NCBI GenBank assembly: GCA_003971905.1
Contig: RSEE01000015.1
Location: forward strand, 1 to 64,000
Origin: Moniliella sp. 'wahieum'
Taxonomy: Eukaryota > Basidiomycota > Moniliellomycetes > Moniliellales > Moniliellaceae
DNA length: 64,000 nt
Direction: 5' to 3'
Each line of letters starts with the position of its first letter. Position 1 is the first letter of the stretch. The notes below the pieces were generated by a model. That model had not been told where the DNA came from, did no database searches, and saw nothing but the letters and a program-made list of their open reading frames with translations. Positions 21,371 through 31,857 of the stretch are shown in pieces. The position numbers and the translations under genes were made by a program.

Positions 21371-22180
21371 TCACTTGTTGCCCTTTTGAGCCTCGAACTC
21401 GGCGTTGGCCTTGTGCAGCTGGTCGGCAATCGACTCGGCCTTGCGCGTGATGGCCTCCCTCTCCTCGTCCTTCTTGGTCTGGACTGGTGTGGGCGTTGGC
21501 GTTGGCGTTGACGTTTTGCCCTGGTTGGCCAGTTGCGCAGCCAAGATCTTGGCATTGCAATTGCGCAGATTCTGGCTTGCGCGTTCCACGCCACCATCGA
21601 GGGCGCGCTTGTAGGCAACCGCAGCCTCTGAGAGTTGCTCACACGCCTCAAGCAGCGCACCCATGTTGTACTGGATCTCGGGGTCTTCCGGAGACAGACG
21701 AGCGGCCTGCTTGATGTGGTAAATGGCCTTGTCCGGGCGCGCCGGTGTCGAAAGGGCATACGCATTGGACAGGTTCATATGCGCATCCGAAGAGGGCGCC
21801 ACATCGATCGCATCTTCCCAGAGCGTGATGGCGGCAGGCATGTTGCGTTGCGAGTAGTGGCAAATACCAAGGTTGTACAGCGCATCTGCATTCTTCTCGT
21901 CAATGGCCAGAATGGACGAGTAGGCGTCTTTGGCAGCAGAAATGTCGTTCGAGTCCATCGCTTCAAACCCCAGGCGAAGCAAACGCACAATCCTGGCCTC
22001 CGCCGGATCACGACCCTTGTCCTCCTCCGAACTGGAAAGAGTGGTGGCGTAACGCTGCTGCAACCTAGCAGGCGTCGGCAGCGGACGTGGAAGCACGACG
22101 GCACGCGAGCTGGACATGAGCATTGGCGGACGCGCCACGGCGATGGCCGTGCGCGATAGTAAAGTCAAAGTACGCTGCAT
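21371..22180 (-). CDS. Mitochondrial TPR-repeat protein
   Basis: This is an intact 269-residue frame without introns. The N-terminus (residues 1-45) is Arg/Ser-rich and free of acidic residues up to QQRYATTLSSSEE, a typical mitochondrial presequence. Residues about 65-190 carry three to four tetratricopeptide helical pairs: AKDAYSSILAIDEKNADALY, NLGICHYSQRNMPAAITLWE, SDAHMNLSNAYAL and QYNMGALLEACEQLSEAAVA. A Thr-Pro linker (TSTPTPTPTPV) and a charged C-terminal helix follow. TPRs mediate protein-protein contact, and the partner cannot be inferred. It is one of the few longer genes here with no frame disturbance. Confidence 0.8.
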   Translation of the reverse strand: MQRTLTLLSRTAIAVARPPMLMSSSRAVVLPRPLPTPARLQQRYATTLSSSEEDKGRDPAEARIVRLLRLGFEAMDSNDISAAKDAYSSILAIDEKNADALYNLGICHYSQRNMPAAITLWEDAIDVAPSSDAHMNLSNAYALSTPARPDKAIYHIKQAARLSPEDPEIQYNMGALLEACEQLSEAAVAYKRALDGGVERASQNLRNCNAKILAAQLANQGKTSTPTPTPTPVQTKKDEEREAITRKAESIADQLHKANAEFEAQKGNK

Positions 22181-22589
22181 GGACAGAGGCGATGGCGGTG
22201 GGGTCGGAAGGCCAGATGGATGGGCCGCCTTGCCAAGTACGTCATGCGGGGCGTCTGGAGCTGAGGGCAGGCTAAGAAGGGGTGGAATTGCCCGAAGAAA
22301 CCCATTCCGCCTTTCAACTCCGCATCCAACTCATATGGCCGAAGGCTCCTAGACTACACCCTATATAGGCTGACAAAAAGGAGATGCTGAGTGTAGACAT
22401 GTGGTCTGTTAGTATCTTTTGCTCCTCACGCACATAGCCCCGAGTCATCAAGGACCTGGAACCCCAACTCCATCACCTCCATGTGGGCCTTCAGTCATTA
22501 CCAGCGCGTGTTACAAGCCCTACTATATACCATCTCGATCGAAAGAAAGAATCGTTCGTGTAAAAAGTAGGGAGGAGCAAACAAGCATC
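22181..22589. promoter_or_regulatory. Promoter of the TPR gene and 3' flank of the Tubby-like gene
   Basis: A CTATATAG box at about 22360-22368 lies 180 bases upstream of the TPR gene start on the minus strand. A second TATATA at about 22525 is further away. The region has no coding signal. Confidence 0.5.
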
Positions 22590-24432
22590 TCAACTCCGAC
22601 TTCCGGGCGGAGGGAGATCGCGGAGCTTGACCCTACCCAAGAGACGGCCCATCCGACTATGATCCTTCCCGTGACCTGAGGGGTGCGAAGTTCCTTCCGA
22701 CCTGCCCTCTGACGCACCTGGAACGGCAGCTGAATTAGCCGCACTCGTTGGCCGTGGTGCCTCTGGCACCCCAAATCCCTCCATTTCTGCCATTCCCACA
22801 GGCGCAGGATGACCCGAGGAAACGAACCCAGGCGAGACCTTCTCCCCATTCCACGCGGCCCCCGGGGGAGGCGTATTCCAGGGTAAGGGAGGGGTCAGGG
22901 GTCTCTTGGATGCCGCCTTCTCCGAATGACGAGGAGGCACCGCACTCGAGGTAGGACGGGGCTTGGATGCCGATGCAGGGGCCCAGGTAGGACGAGGCAG
23001 AGAGCTAGCGGTGGCATCCAGCTCCGGTATCCGTTCCTTCGAAAGGTAGATAACGATCACATCGGGCGAATGGTACTCCTTTTCGGGCTCTTTGGACTTG
23101 CCCTTGTATAGGCGGCTGAGCGGATTCCTGCCTTCTTCCCTCTCTTCGGCGGGGGGATCGTTCAGTTTGATCGTCGGCCGGACTCCTGGAGCATCCTCGT
23201 CCACCACCCGCACAGGTGCCGGCTCCGCTGGCTCGACAGTATCCTTAATGTACTGGAACAACTCTTCCTCCTGGGTCCCTTTCTTGCGCTGCGGCAGCTT
23301 GTAGAATCCACGCTTGATCTCCGCGGCAATTTGAATCGCTTTGGGCACATGGCGCTCTCCCTCGGCCCGAAGCACAATAAAGGTAAGGTTTTGGCCCTTC
23401 TGCAGTCCATCCGGTCCCACTGCTGCCCCTGGACCATCATCTCGCAACAGCCAGAGACAGTGTTGACATAATCGCTCTCCAGGCCCCACTCCTCGATGGC
23501 CACTTCGTTCAGCGAGGACTGCGGTTGAAGGTAAGCCAGTGATCAGGGCACAAGAGAGAAACGTACCGGTTTGGTCACCGAACCCTGTCTCTTGCTCTTG
23601 GGTACGTGTTGCTGGGCCGCCACTCCAGCCGGGGTAAAGGAGAGGTAAATATTGTCAACGGGCGTTTTGTAGGTATCGTCATAGTCGGAATCGAGGATGG
23701 TAGACAGGGTCATGATCAGCAGGTATTCAAGCCCTCGGACGTCGGAGAGGTCCAAGCGTTGGATATTGTAGTCGTTCAGTTGCAAGTGGCCCTCGCTCCG
23801 TCCCTCTCCCTGAAGACTCTTGTTACCCACGAGTAAATCATACGCGACCGTTTTCCGGTCCCGCCCGGTGAGTGACTTGTACAAGGCCAGGGGAATGCTG
23901 GGATCTGGACTGCGCAGAGCATAGCATGTATACGAGTTACGTCCCGCGCCCGATCCGCCAATTAGCTTCTCCCGCTTCCAGTTGAGAGTGATGCCGTCAG
24001 TGAGGGGGTAGACAAATCTCCATTCGGACGCGAGGGTCATTCCTTGCTTTTTGATTTCCACCTCCTCCATCGGATCGTAAAGCTGCACCGTCTTGCTCTT
24101 GGAGCCTGCCGAACGGCCCGCAACGCTCGCCAGCGGCACCGACGGCCCAAAGAGAGTGCGGTAGAGAACGGTGCTGTATTCGACACTGCGCGCGGCGCGT
24201 GCGCGCGTGTACAGCGCCTTGGGACGCACGCGCGACGTGACTTCCACCTGCGGGACAGGCGAAGAGGAGGGGGGTTGGGGGGTTAGCGCCGAGCGTAGCG
24301 CTGCGCGCTGGGCTCGCTCCGGCTCGCCACGTGAGCGGATCAGGAAGGGGAGAGACACACCCAGTCGCACACGGTATGGTCCTCGGCACGGCGGACGAGA
24401 TCAAGAGTGTAGAGGTTGGGGTCGAGCGCCAT
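22590..24432 (-). CDS. Uncharacterised protein with Tubby/LURP-one-like beta-barrel
   Basis: The ATG at 24432 encodes MALDPNLYTLDLVRRAEDHT. An intron at about 24250-24370 (GTGTGC...CGCAG) leads to VEVTSRVRPKALYTRARAAR. Residues about 80-230 include MTLASEWRFVYPLTDG, NSYTCYALRSPDPSIPLALY, LNDYNIQRLDLSDV and RGLEYLLIMTLSTILDSDYD. This has the look of a LURP-one/Tubby C-terminal-like barrel known from many basidiomycete orphans. A second intron at about 23521-23568 (GTACGT...CGCAG) precedes SSLNEVAIEEWGLESDYVNT. After one frame change near 23410 comes KGQNLTFIVLRAEGERHVP, a helical segment, and a Pro/Ser-rich disordered tail to the stop at 22590. The function is unknown, and the fold assignment is inference from residue patterning. 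Confidence 0.65.
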
Positions 24433-24854
24433 GGCTGGGCACGGATGGTGGTGGTGGGGGGCGGCCATCAACGGGGGTCACACGCATCTCTGCCGCCGGG
24501 CCGCTAGCGCCCTGGGGTGCCGGTGGCTGCGGAGCGCAGACGCCACTGGCCCCGTGCCCGCTGTGGCCTCCCTTGGGATGTGGCGCACAGCCTGCTCATT
24601 TCAATGTTGCTGTCTCCTGGTCTCCTGTGTGTTCTGGCTGTGGTTGGCCGTGTCACAGTTGGAACCACACTCGGATCCTATTGGATGGTAGGCCACAATT
24701 CGCCATCATGCATCAACCCCCCTGCCTCTTTCTGTCGTAGGAATCACTAATTGGCTATGCGCTCTAAGTATACTGCACTCTCGTCTCCACATCGGGACCG
24801 GGGATGGAATCAAGCGACGCACGGGAAAAGTACACGGCAAAAAGAACAGCAAGG
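24433..24854. other. Promoter of the Tubby-like gene and CCT1 3' flank
   Basis: This is about 420 bp between the start of the Tubby-like gene and the CCT1 stop. No TATA box or coding signal stands out. Confidence 0.45.
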
Positions 24855-26722
24855 TTACTCGAGCCCGGCATGCGGGTCCTCCATCGGCTCGTCGGGTTGC
24901 ACGGTAATCGCATCGTCGATCCGCAAAAGCCCCGTCGCCGCCTCGAGGGCCGACTTGAGCGAGCGCACCTTGGAAACCGTGGGCTCCAGTACGCCCGCCT
25001 TGAGGTTGTCGCGGATTGTACCGTTAAGCAGGTCCAGACCGTAGAACCTTAGGTTCTTCTTGGGGTCCCCTGCACTTGCCACCTGAGCCGCATTGTGGTA
25101 GGCCCGCAACTTGGCGACCAGCTCGGTGCTGTCCTTGGCAGCGTTCACCGCAAGTTGCTTGGGAATGACCAAGAGCGCATTGGCAAATTCGGCAATGGCC
25201 AGCTGCTCCCGGCTGCCCAGCGTGGTGGCAAAATTCTCGAGGTAAATGTTCAGTGCCGTCTCAACCGCACCACCACCGGGAACGACCGAACCACTCTCCA
25301 GCGTACGTTTGATAACTGACAAGCTGTCATGCAGCGACCGCTCCATCTCGTCCAATGCATAGTCGTTCGCGCCACGAAGAACGATGGAGGAGCTGGACAC
25401 GGTCTTGGTGCCCTTGACGAGGATAAGCTCGTCATCCGAAATGCGTTCTTGTACCACCTCCTCAGCAGTACCCAGGTACGAGGCCTCGTACGTCTCCTCC
25501 CCATCCAAGTTGGCCAAGGAGCTGATCAGCTGCCCTCCGTTGCCTTGGCGATCCGACGCAAGTCTTCCTTCCGGCACCGACGAACACCCATCGCGCCCGC
25601 CTCGACAAACTCCTTGAGAACCAAGTCGTCAATGCCCTTGGTCGTCAACACGACATTCGCTCCCGCTGCCAGGATCTTGCGCACACGCTCTAGCGCAATC
25701 TCGCTCTCCCTCGCCCGGATCTTCTCCAACTGGTCCGGGTCATCAATGGTGATGTGGACGCCCATGTGCATGCGCTGCTTGGTAAGATTCATGTCCAAGC
25801 ACGCAATCTTGGCCCCCTTGATGCGTTTCTTCATCGCTGCGAGGCCACCGTGCAGTTCAGCGCGTAGCCCGAAACAAAGAGCGACTCGCGCGCCGATTTT
25901 CCGTGGCCTTGAGCACATTCACAGCCTTGACCGGGTACTTGATCTCCCCGCGCGGGTTGATCGTCTTGACGGCCAGCATGGCGTCAACCGCCAGCTTGGC
26001 GAAAAAGTCATCGTCCGAGCCAATGATCTTGGATGACATGCTTGTCTTGGCCACATTGATCAACGACTCCTTCCCCAGTGCATCCACCTTGGTGCTAAGC
26101 TGGTCCTGGAGGAACTTGATGGCTTCTTTGCAGGCCAGGCGATATCCAGTGATAATCGTCGTTGGGTGAACCTTGGCCTTGACCAGCTCGTTGGCCCGAC
26201 GCAGCAACTCAGCAGCTACAATCACCACCGACGTCGTGCCGTCCCCGACCTTGTCCTGTTGCTGGGCCAGCTCCACCAGGATGCGGCCGGCAGGCTGGTT
26301 GACTTCGAGCAGCTGCAGGATCGTCGCGCCATCGTTTGAAATGGTGACATCACCAATATCGTCCACCAGCATCCTGTCCACGCGGGTCAGTATCGGTGGC
26401 AGCGCGCCCCACCAAGCGGAAGGAAACGTACTTGTCCAGGCCTACTGGGCCAAGGCTGGTCTTGACGATGTTGGCGATCGTCTGCGCGGCGAGAACATTC
26501 TGGTCCCGGATCTCAGCGCCAGAAAGGCGAGAGCCGCCGATGAAGAGGCCAGCGGTGGGGGGTCCTTGGCGAAGGCTGGGATGGCGGAGGTGGGGGGTGC
26601 GGGGGGAAGAAGCGAGAAAGCTACGCGTTGCGGCCGCCGCCGAAGCCAGTGCATGCGCGCCGAAGCCAGCGGAATGACGCTTACGTACATGCGCCACACA
26701 CCACGCCGGCCCTTTTGAACAT
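24855..26722 (-). CDS. TCP1: Chaperonin TCP-1 alpha subunit (CCT1)
   Basis: This is one of eight paralogous subunits of the cytosolic TRiC chaperonin that folds actin and tubulin. The first exon starts at ATG 26722 (MFKRAGVV). A first intron (donor GTACGT at 26688, acceptor near 26576) leads to [20 protein letters not shown] and [14 protein letters not shown] second intron at 26374-26431 joins [20 protein letters not shown]. The alpha-type signatures [49 protein letters not shown] and [20 protein letters not shown] follow. [20 protein letters not shown] ends the protein at 24855. Frame changes are needed at about 25905 and 25540. The nucleotide-binding motif reads [12 protein letters not shown], lacking the Glu of the usual DKEVGDGTT by an in-frame absence of one codon at about 26250. 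Confidence 0.95.
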
Positions 26723-26844
26723 TGCTGTGGGGGCGGTCGCCGCTGTCTTTGAAATTTGACTTTGACTGGGACTGTGGCCCTTCGCCTTGTAAGGAGCAGA
26801 TCAGGTCATCCTATATCGACCATCGCTAAGCGCAATCGCTATTC

Positions 26845-27946
26845 CTACCTCTGTGGCGCAGTGTCGGCGGCCGCTGTGCCCGTCGGAGTGGGAGTGGACG
26901 GCGAGCCAGTGAGGATGGCTTTGCGGTACCACTCTAGCACTGTATACAGTCAGTACTGACCCCCCAACCCACACACCACCAACACAAAACAGAACCAAAA
27001 CGTACGGCGGATCGAGTAGCGAATGTCCGTGATAGCGCGGTGCCCAGTGCCTGTAGGGCCGTACTCTGCCTTGTCCTTCTGACTGAACTGCCACTGCTGC
27101 TTGGGGAACCAGCGACGAGTGACCTCGAAAATGGAGGAGACATCCACGATGCGGTAAGGAAGATACTCCACCACCTGCCGCAGTGTCGTGTCATCAGGTC
27201 TGTTAGCCGCCCCACCCGCAGAAACCACCAGGAAGCACGTACCGCAGGAAACGATCGGCGCAGGAACGCCAAGTCGAAATGGACCGAACTGCCAGCCAAA
27301 GAGGCTATCTTGGGCTCATTCACGCGGTCTGTAATGTACTTCAACACCCCTTCCGTGCCTGTTCCAACGTAAGCGACTGTTGTGGGTCCTGGCACGCTGC
27401 CGTCAAGCCCGTCTCGTTATGGGTCTTGGTACACCACTCGTCCATCTGGGACAATACCGCAGGCTCGGTGAGGATGGTATAGGTCAGCCCGGGATCGGTC
27501 GGAACCAAGAAGCCATCCGTCACAATCACTGCAATCTCCAGGATTTGGTCCTTATCTGGGTCAAGGCCCGTCATCCTAAGTGCCGCACGTTAGTTTCCCG
27601 CGCCTGTGGGCAAGTCTGCTCAGGAGAAACATACTCGCAATCAGATCCAGCAAGCGGTTTTTGCCGCTTGCTTAGACATGGCTTCACTGGAGGGGGTGGG
27701 GGAAGGCGGAAGAGGCAGGCGGATAAGGATTGGCGAGGGCAGGTCCAGGCTCGGTCGCATTGGGTGTGGCGGGTTGCTGCGCAAGGGCGGGCACCGGGGA
27801 GGCTGGGCTGGGGGGCTCTGCAGGCGGCTGAGATGTGGACGAGAGCAGGCGGGGTGCTGGAAGGGAGCGAGGGCAGGCCGGAGCCAATCTACAGGGATCC
27901 GGCAGGCGAAGTGCTCTGGTTGGGCGGAGCAGGAAGCGGAGGCCAT
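26845..27946 (-). CDS. REX2: Oligoribonuclease (REXO2/Orn family DEDDh exonuclease)
   Basis: This 3'-5' exonuclease degrades nanoRNAs and acts in mitochondria in eukaryotes. The 5' end is uncertain. An ATG at 27946 begins a Ser/Pro-rich leader compatible with a mitochondrial presequence. The first catalytic block DCEMTGLDPDKDQILEIAVI is assembled across an intron (donor GTATGT near 27633, acceptor CTTAG near 27577). Then come ILTEPAVLSQMDEW, the linker KYITDRVNEPKIASLAGSSV, a second intron (GTACGT about 27242 to AACAG about 27201) and DDTTLRQVVEYLPYRIVDVS. RRWFPKQQWQFSQKDKAEY and GHRAITDIRYSI contain the catalytic His-Asp. A last intron precedes LEWYRKAILTG, and TAG 26845-26847 ends the gene. 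It shares its upstream region with the PPR gene. Confidence 0.88.
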
Positions 27947-28271
27947 GGCGAGAGCGGTGCAGCAGAAGAGCAGGGTGGGCCAGCGAGCTGCACGAGTGGG
28001 GGGATGGAAGCGCCACTCGAAATAAAATGCAGGCAGCGGAATCACTCACTACACGGGCGTTGGACGCTGGGTGGCTTTGTTTCCGCCCCGAATTTGAGAG
28101 GGCTGTAGTTTACTTTGGAGAGCTTCCGAAACGAGCACCTTGGCCTTTTTTTTGCCTGTCTTGCGTCCCCCTTGCTTCTGCTTGCTCCCCTTGCCTCCCC
28201 CTTGCTCCCCTTGCCTCCCCCTTGCCTCCCCCCTGCCTCCTCCTTGCCTCCCCCCCCCAGCCCAGCGGGCC
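27947..28271. promoter_or_regulatory. Divergent promoter, oligoribonuclease / PPR gene, with C-rich repeat
   Basis: This stretch lies between two gene starts that face away from each other. Positions about 28165-28258 are an imperfect array of CTTGCCTCCCCC/CTTGCTCCCC units, about eight copies, ending in a run of nine C. Such a one-strand C-rich tract is G4-capable on the opposite strand. Frames through it are composition-driven. Confidence 0.55.
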
Positions 28272-30585
28272 ATGCTGTCCCCTCCGCCTTGCTGTGCGCA
28301 GGCGCGTGCTGGCTGCCCCGCCGTGCCTGCGCCCGCTCTCGACCAGCGTCCCCGGCTGCGCTGCCCGCCCGCCCGCGCCCATCTCTCTCCCCGAAGGATC
28401 TGCTTTTGCGCCGCCCGCTCCGCCCATCCCCGCCGCGCCGCCGCGCAAGCTCGACCCACACCGCGAGCCCGACAACTCGCATCTGCGCATCTTCAGCTCC
28501 CGAAAGATCCACCTGCCCCAACGTCTCCCGCCCGTGGCCCAGGGCGCGCCCAGCGTCCGCGTCCGCCGCGCCCGCGCCCTGCCCGACCACACCCCCCAAC
28601 GCCCGGCGAGCCGTCGGAGGAGGTGCGGACAAAGTACCCATGGACCCGCTCGTGGGACCCACGACAGGCTGGCGAAGACGACGTTGCTGTCTTGCTCGAC
28701 GCCCTGGCGCAGGAGGCCCGCGTGGGCCGCCCACCGATGCATTGTTCTCTACGAGCTGTTGCAGGAGGTCATTTGGGTGCGCAGCGTGGACCGGTCCAAC
28801 GAGCTGGGTGTGCCGCTGAGGAAGTGCCAGTTGCCGAGCTAGGGGTGCCGTGGTCCCGCGACGTGTTTGGCGCTCTTTTGGACCTGGCGTCCGAGCAAGG
28901 CTCGTCGGGCAACGCCCGCATCATCCTGGCTGACATGCAGCGGGCTGAGATGCCGCCGACCGTCGTGGAGCTCAACAAGGCTCTTGAGGCTGCCGCCAAG
29001 AAGAACCCCCTGTTTGCGGTCGAAGTGATGGATATGATTGCGCAACTGCCGCCGGACTGAAGAACTGCAAGCTAGGATGGCCCCGCCTTCGCCACCTGGC
29101 GCCCGCTGCGCTTCGAAGGAAAAGATGTGGACCTCCCGCCCTTTGGGGGCCTGTTCCACCCCAGCTACGTGGCCAATTGGACCCCCGAGACGATCCAAGC
29201 GTTGGCCAAATTGGCTTCGTCCACCCACAATGCCGAGTTTGCGCTTGCCCTGCTGGGCTTGGTCACCATTCGCGCTCGTCAGCAGGGCAACTATCCTGCC
29301 TCGATCCAGGACTGGCTTTGCCCGAGTGCAGAGAAACTTTCCTCAACACGCTCCTTTTCTTCCGCGAGCCCGGATTGGCGTATGACTTTTGCCGGATCTG
29401 CATCGCTAGTATGGGCGATGAGTCTCTCCCGTCCCCCTCTTGGCTCGCTCTGTTACGCACCTGTGCTGACTTCACTTTGTACGTCTCCCTCCTGCCCGCA
29501 GCCTAGGGTGGAGCACTGACCATCACTCACCTCTAGATGCCGGGAATTGTGCTGGGGTGGAAAGTGCTGAGCAACCGCCAAGTCGAAATCCACGAGGGCC
29601 TGGCCACCTTGGTGCTCGAGGCCGCAGGACGGAACGGGTCGTGCACCATGGCGGAACGAGCGTTTGCCAAGGTGTTGCAGCTCAAGCAGAATCATTCAGG
29701 ACTGGCACGTAATGCCTCTCTTTGAGGCCTACATTCACGCCCATCGATGGGAAGATGCCTTCCGTACGCTTGCCATGGCGCGTCGCGCTGGTGTGGGACT
29801 GGACGAGAAGGTGAGGACATGATCTCGGACGCACTCAACTCCAAGTACGGTAACGAACTGGACTCGGCCTTGTTTACCGGGCAGCGGATCAACCCCGCCA
29901 AAGACGAGCGGATCAAGGCGCGGAGCAACGGATTGACGATGCGATCCGAGCCATGTATACAGTGGGCAAGGTGCCGCCACCTCAAGGCGGCTTGGACATT
30001 ATCGTGCTCAATGCGATTCTCAAAGCCATCACCTCGTCCTCCGAGCCGGCGCGGGTACTCCAAGTGCTCGCCATGCCCAGCGTCTGTACGGTGTGATGCG
30101 CAGGCCCCCCGCCGACAGTCCCCCTGTCCGAGTCACGCCTACGATCCATACGTACAATGCCGCACTCTTGGCGCTTGTCGAGCTCGGTGACCGACCTGCG
30201 GCCGAAGCGCTGCTGGCCAACACATTTGCCGAGCCACCTTCGCTCGAGACCGAGTTCCCCGTCCGGGGCCGACGAGCGGACCAAAGCAGTGGACCAGCAC
30301 GACGTATGAACGCCTGATCCACCTTGCGCTCCGGTTGCAGACACGTCGCGTGCGCTCCAGCTTCACCGCGGCGCACGGCAGAGTGGTCTGTACCTCACGT
30401 TTTCCACCTACCTGTCCCTGATCCTCTATCTCTTTCATCGCTCCACCCCCGGTTGGCGCGACCTGTTGCTCGAGATGAAACGCTCGGGCGCACCCATGCC
30501 CAAGACCGAGTACCTCCAAACCCTTGGTTTGACCGCACGCGATTGGATAATCTGGGCCGGGCGCAGCAGCGGCCGCCCCAGCTGA
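28272..30585 (+). CDS. Mitochondrial pentatricopeptide-repeat (PPR) protein
   Basis: PPR proteins bind organellar RNA and control its stability or translation. After the ATG at 28272 a leader in a neighbouring frame reads RPLSTSVPGCAARPPAP, a good mitochondrial presequence. Helical-repeat segments follow: FGALLDLASEQGSSGNARII, TVVELNKALEAAAKKNP, ETIQALAKLASSTHNAEFAL, LVLEAAGRNGSCTMAERAFA, LFEAYIHAHRWEDAFRTLAM and TIHTYNAALLALVELGDRPA. The last two are textbook PPR helices. An intron at 29479-29536 (GTACGT...CTCTAG) is clear. The C-terminus reads WRDLLLEMKRSGAPMPK and ends at TGA 30583-30585. At least eight frame changes interrupt the gene. The specific RNA target is unknown. Confidence 0.75.
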
Positions 30586-31857
30586 TCAGTGGCGAGCCGT
30601 TGGCATTGTAAAAGAGGACGATCATCTGCATCACGTATGCGTTGCTCATTTACCTTGCGTCTATGGTTTTGCAGAACGAGTGGGGTTGAAGGAAGGCTGC
30701 CTGTAACAAGTTGGATCGGCATAGAACTAGGCACCATCTGTCGTCGGTAGGTTCTCCCTTTGGCAACAAGATCGGGACAAGCAAAGCAGACGTGCCCTCA
30801 CTCTTTTTTCCGCCCTTCCTCTCGGTAATCCCTCCACACTTTTGCTTCTCATCTCTCCATCGTTCGATTCGGCGCCCTGTGCCCTGCATCCCGTACAATG
30901 TTGTCCCACCCGCCCACGGTACAAAAGCATAGTGCTAGCTACTATGCCCTGGCCCTTGGTAAAAAAAAAAAAAAGGAATCACCGCTTTTTGGTATCCTCA
31001 ACACTCTCGGCTTTCCCTCCATGAGGGATGATGAGATCACCAGGATAGGTGCGGGCTGGACCGGCCAGCGACCAACTACTCTTGTCACTAGGGTACGCGA
31101 TGATCATTGGCAGGAAAGAGTGCCGCAAAGCGCACAATAGGACTGGAAGTGTAACCGTGAGTGATTTGGAGACTAGATCGATCCTTTTCGGAAAGGGCCC
31201 TTTCCCTCTAGCGAGATCGGAAGACGGAGATCTAGGCTAATACGAGGCAGATTACCGCTCGTGTCTTTTTCCTTGTGCTGTGCGATTTCACCACGGAGAG
31301 CGGCGACGAGGGATAGGGGAGTTCACGGCGGTTTTGCTGCGTCCTAAATAGCCCCCCAGCCCATATGGGAGGATCGCATGGAGCGATCCGATCCTCCGCC
31401 GAGATCCGAGCTGTCGTCCAGTACCCTCACTCCTTTTTCTCTCCGTCGCAAACGCTAGTAGCATGTCTTTGTCTCGACCCGTTATTTCTCTTGCCATCGT
31501 TGGCACTATGTTAGGGGCAACGGGTGTTGTTGCCGTTGGGCGGCCTGTCTCTGCTTTCTCGCCCAGCGTCGGGAGATGGGCGCTCAAACGGGTACCCTCA
31601 TAATGCAATACTTAGGGACAGGGGGAAACAAGGCAACGAAGGAGCAAATGAGCAGAGCGAAGGTGTGGTACTTAGTACCGCTACAGATGCTAGTACTGCC
31701 TAAAGAAGACCAAAAAGAAACCGTACCCGGCAAGGGTCGCCGATGGCCATAGAGATGATACAAGCCGCGGATCAACCGGGCCGACAGGGCAAGGGAGGGC
31801 AAAGTGCCACCAGAGCATTGTGGATACGATTCTCGAAGGATAAACCACCCGGATCTA
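30586..31857. other. 1.3-kb convergent intergenic region
   Basis: This is the 3' flank of the PPR (+) and chitinase (-) genes. It holds an A13 run at about 30961-30973, and the sequence is less GC-rich. A Ser/Pro-poor frame at 31288-31608 (-) has no recognisable domain. I support no gene here. Confidence 0.5.

Noticed and set aside
28042-28742. Two long minus-strand frames rich in Gly, Arg and Ala
   Set aside because: They are antisense to the PPR leader and the C-rich promoter repeat, have no family resemblance, and owe their openness to GC-rich composition.
30955-30975. A13 run as a retroposed poly(A) tail
   Set aside because: No target-site duplication or processed coding copy precedes it; it is an isolated homopolymer.
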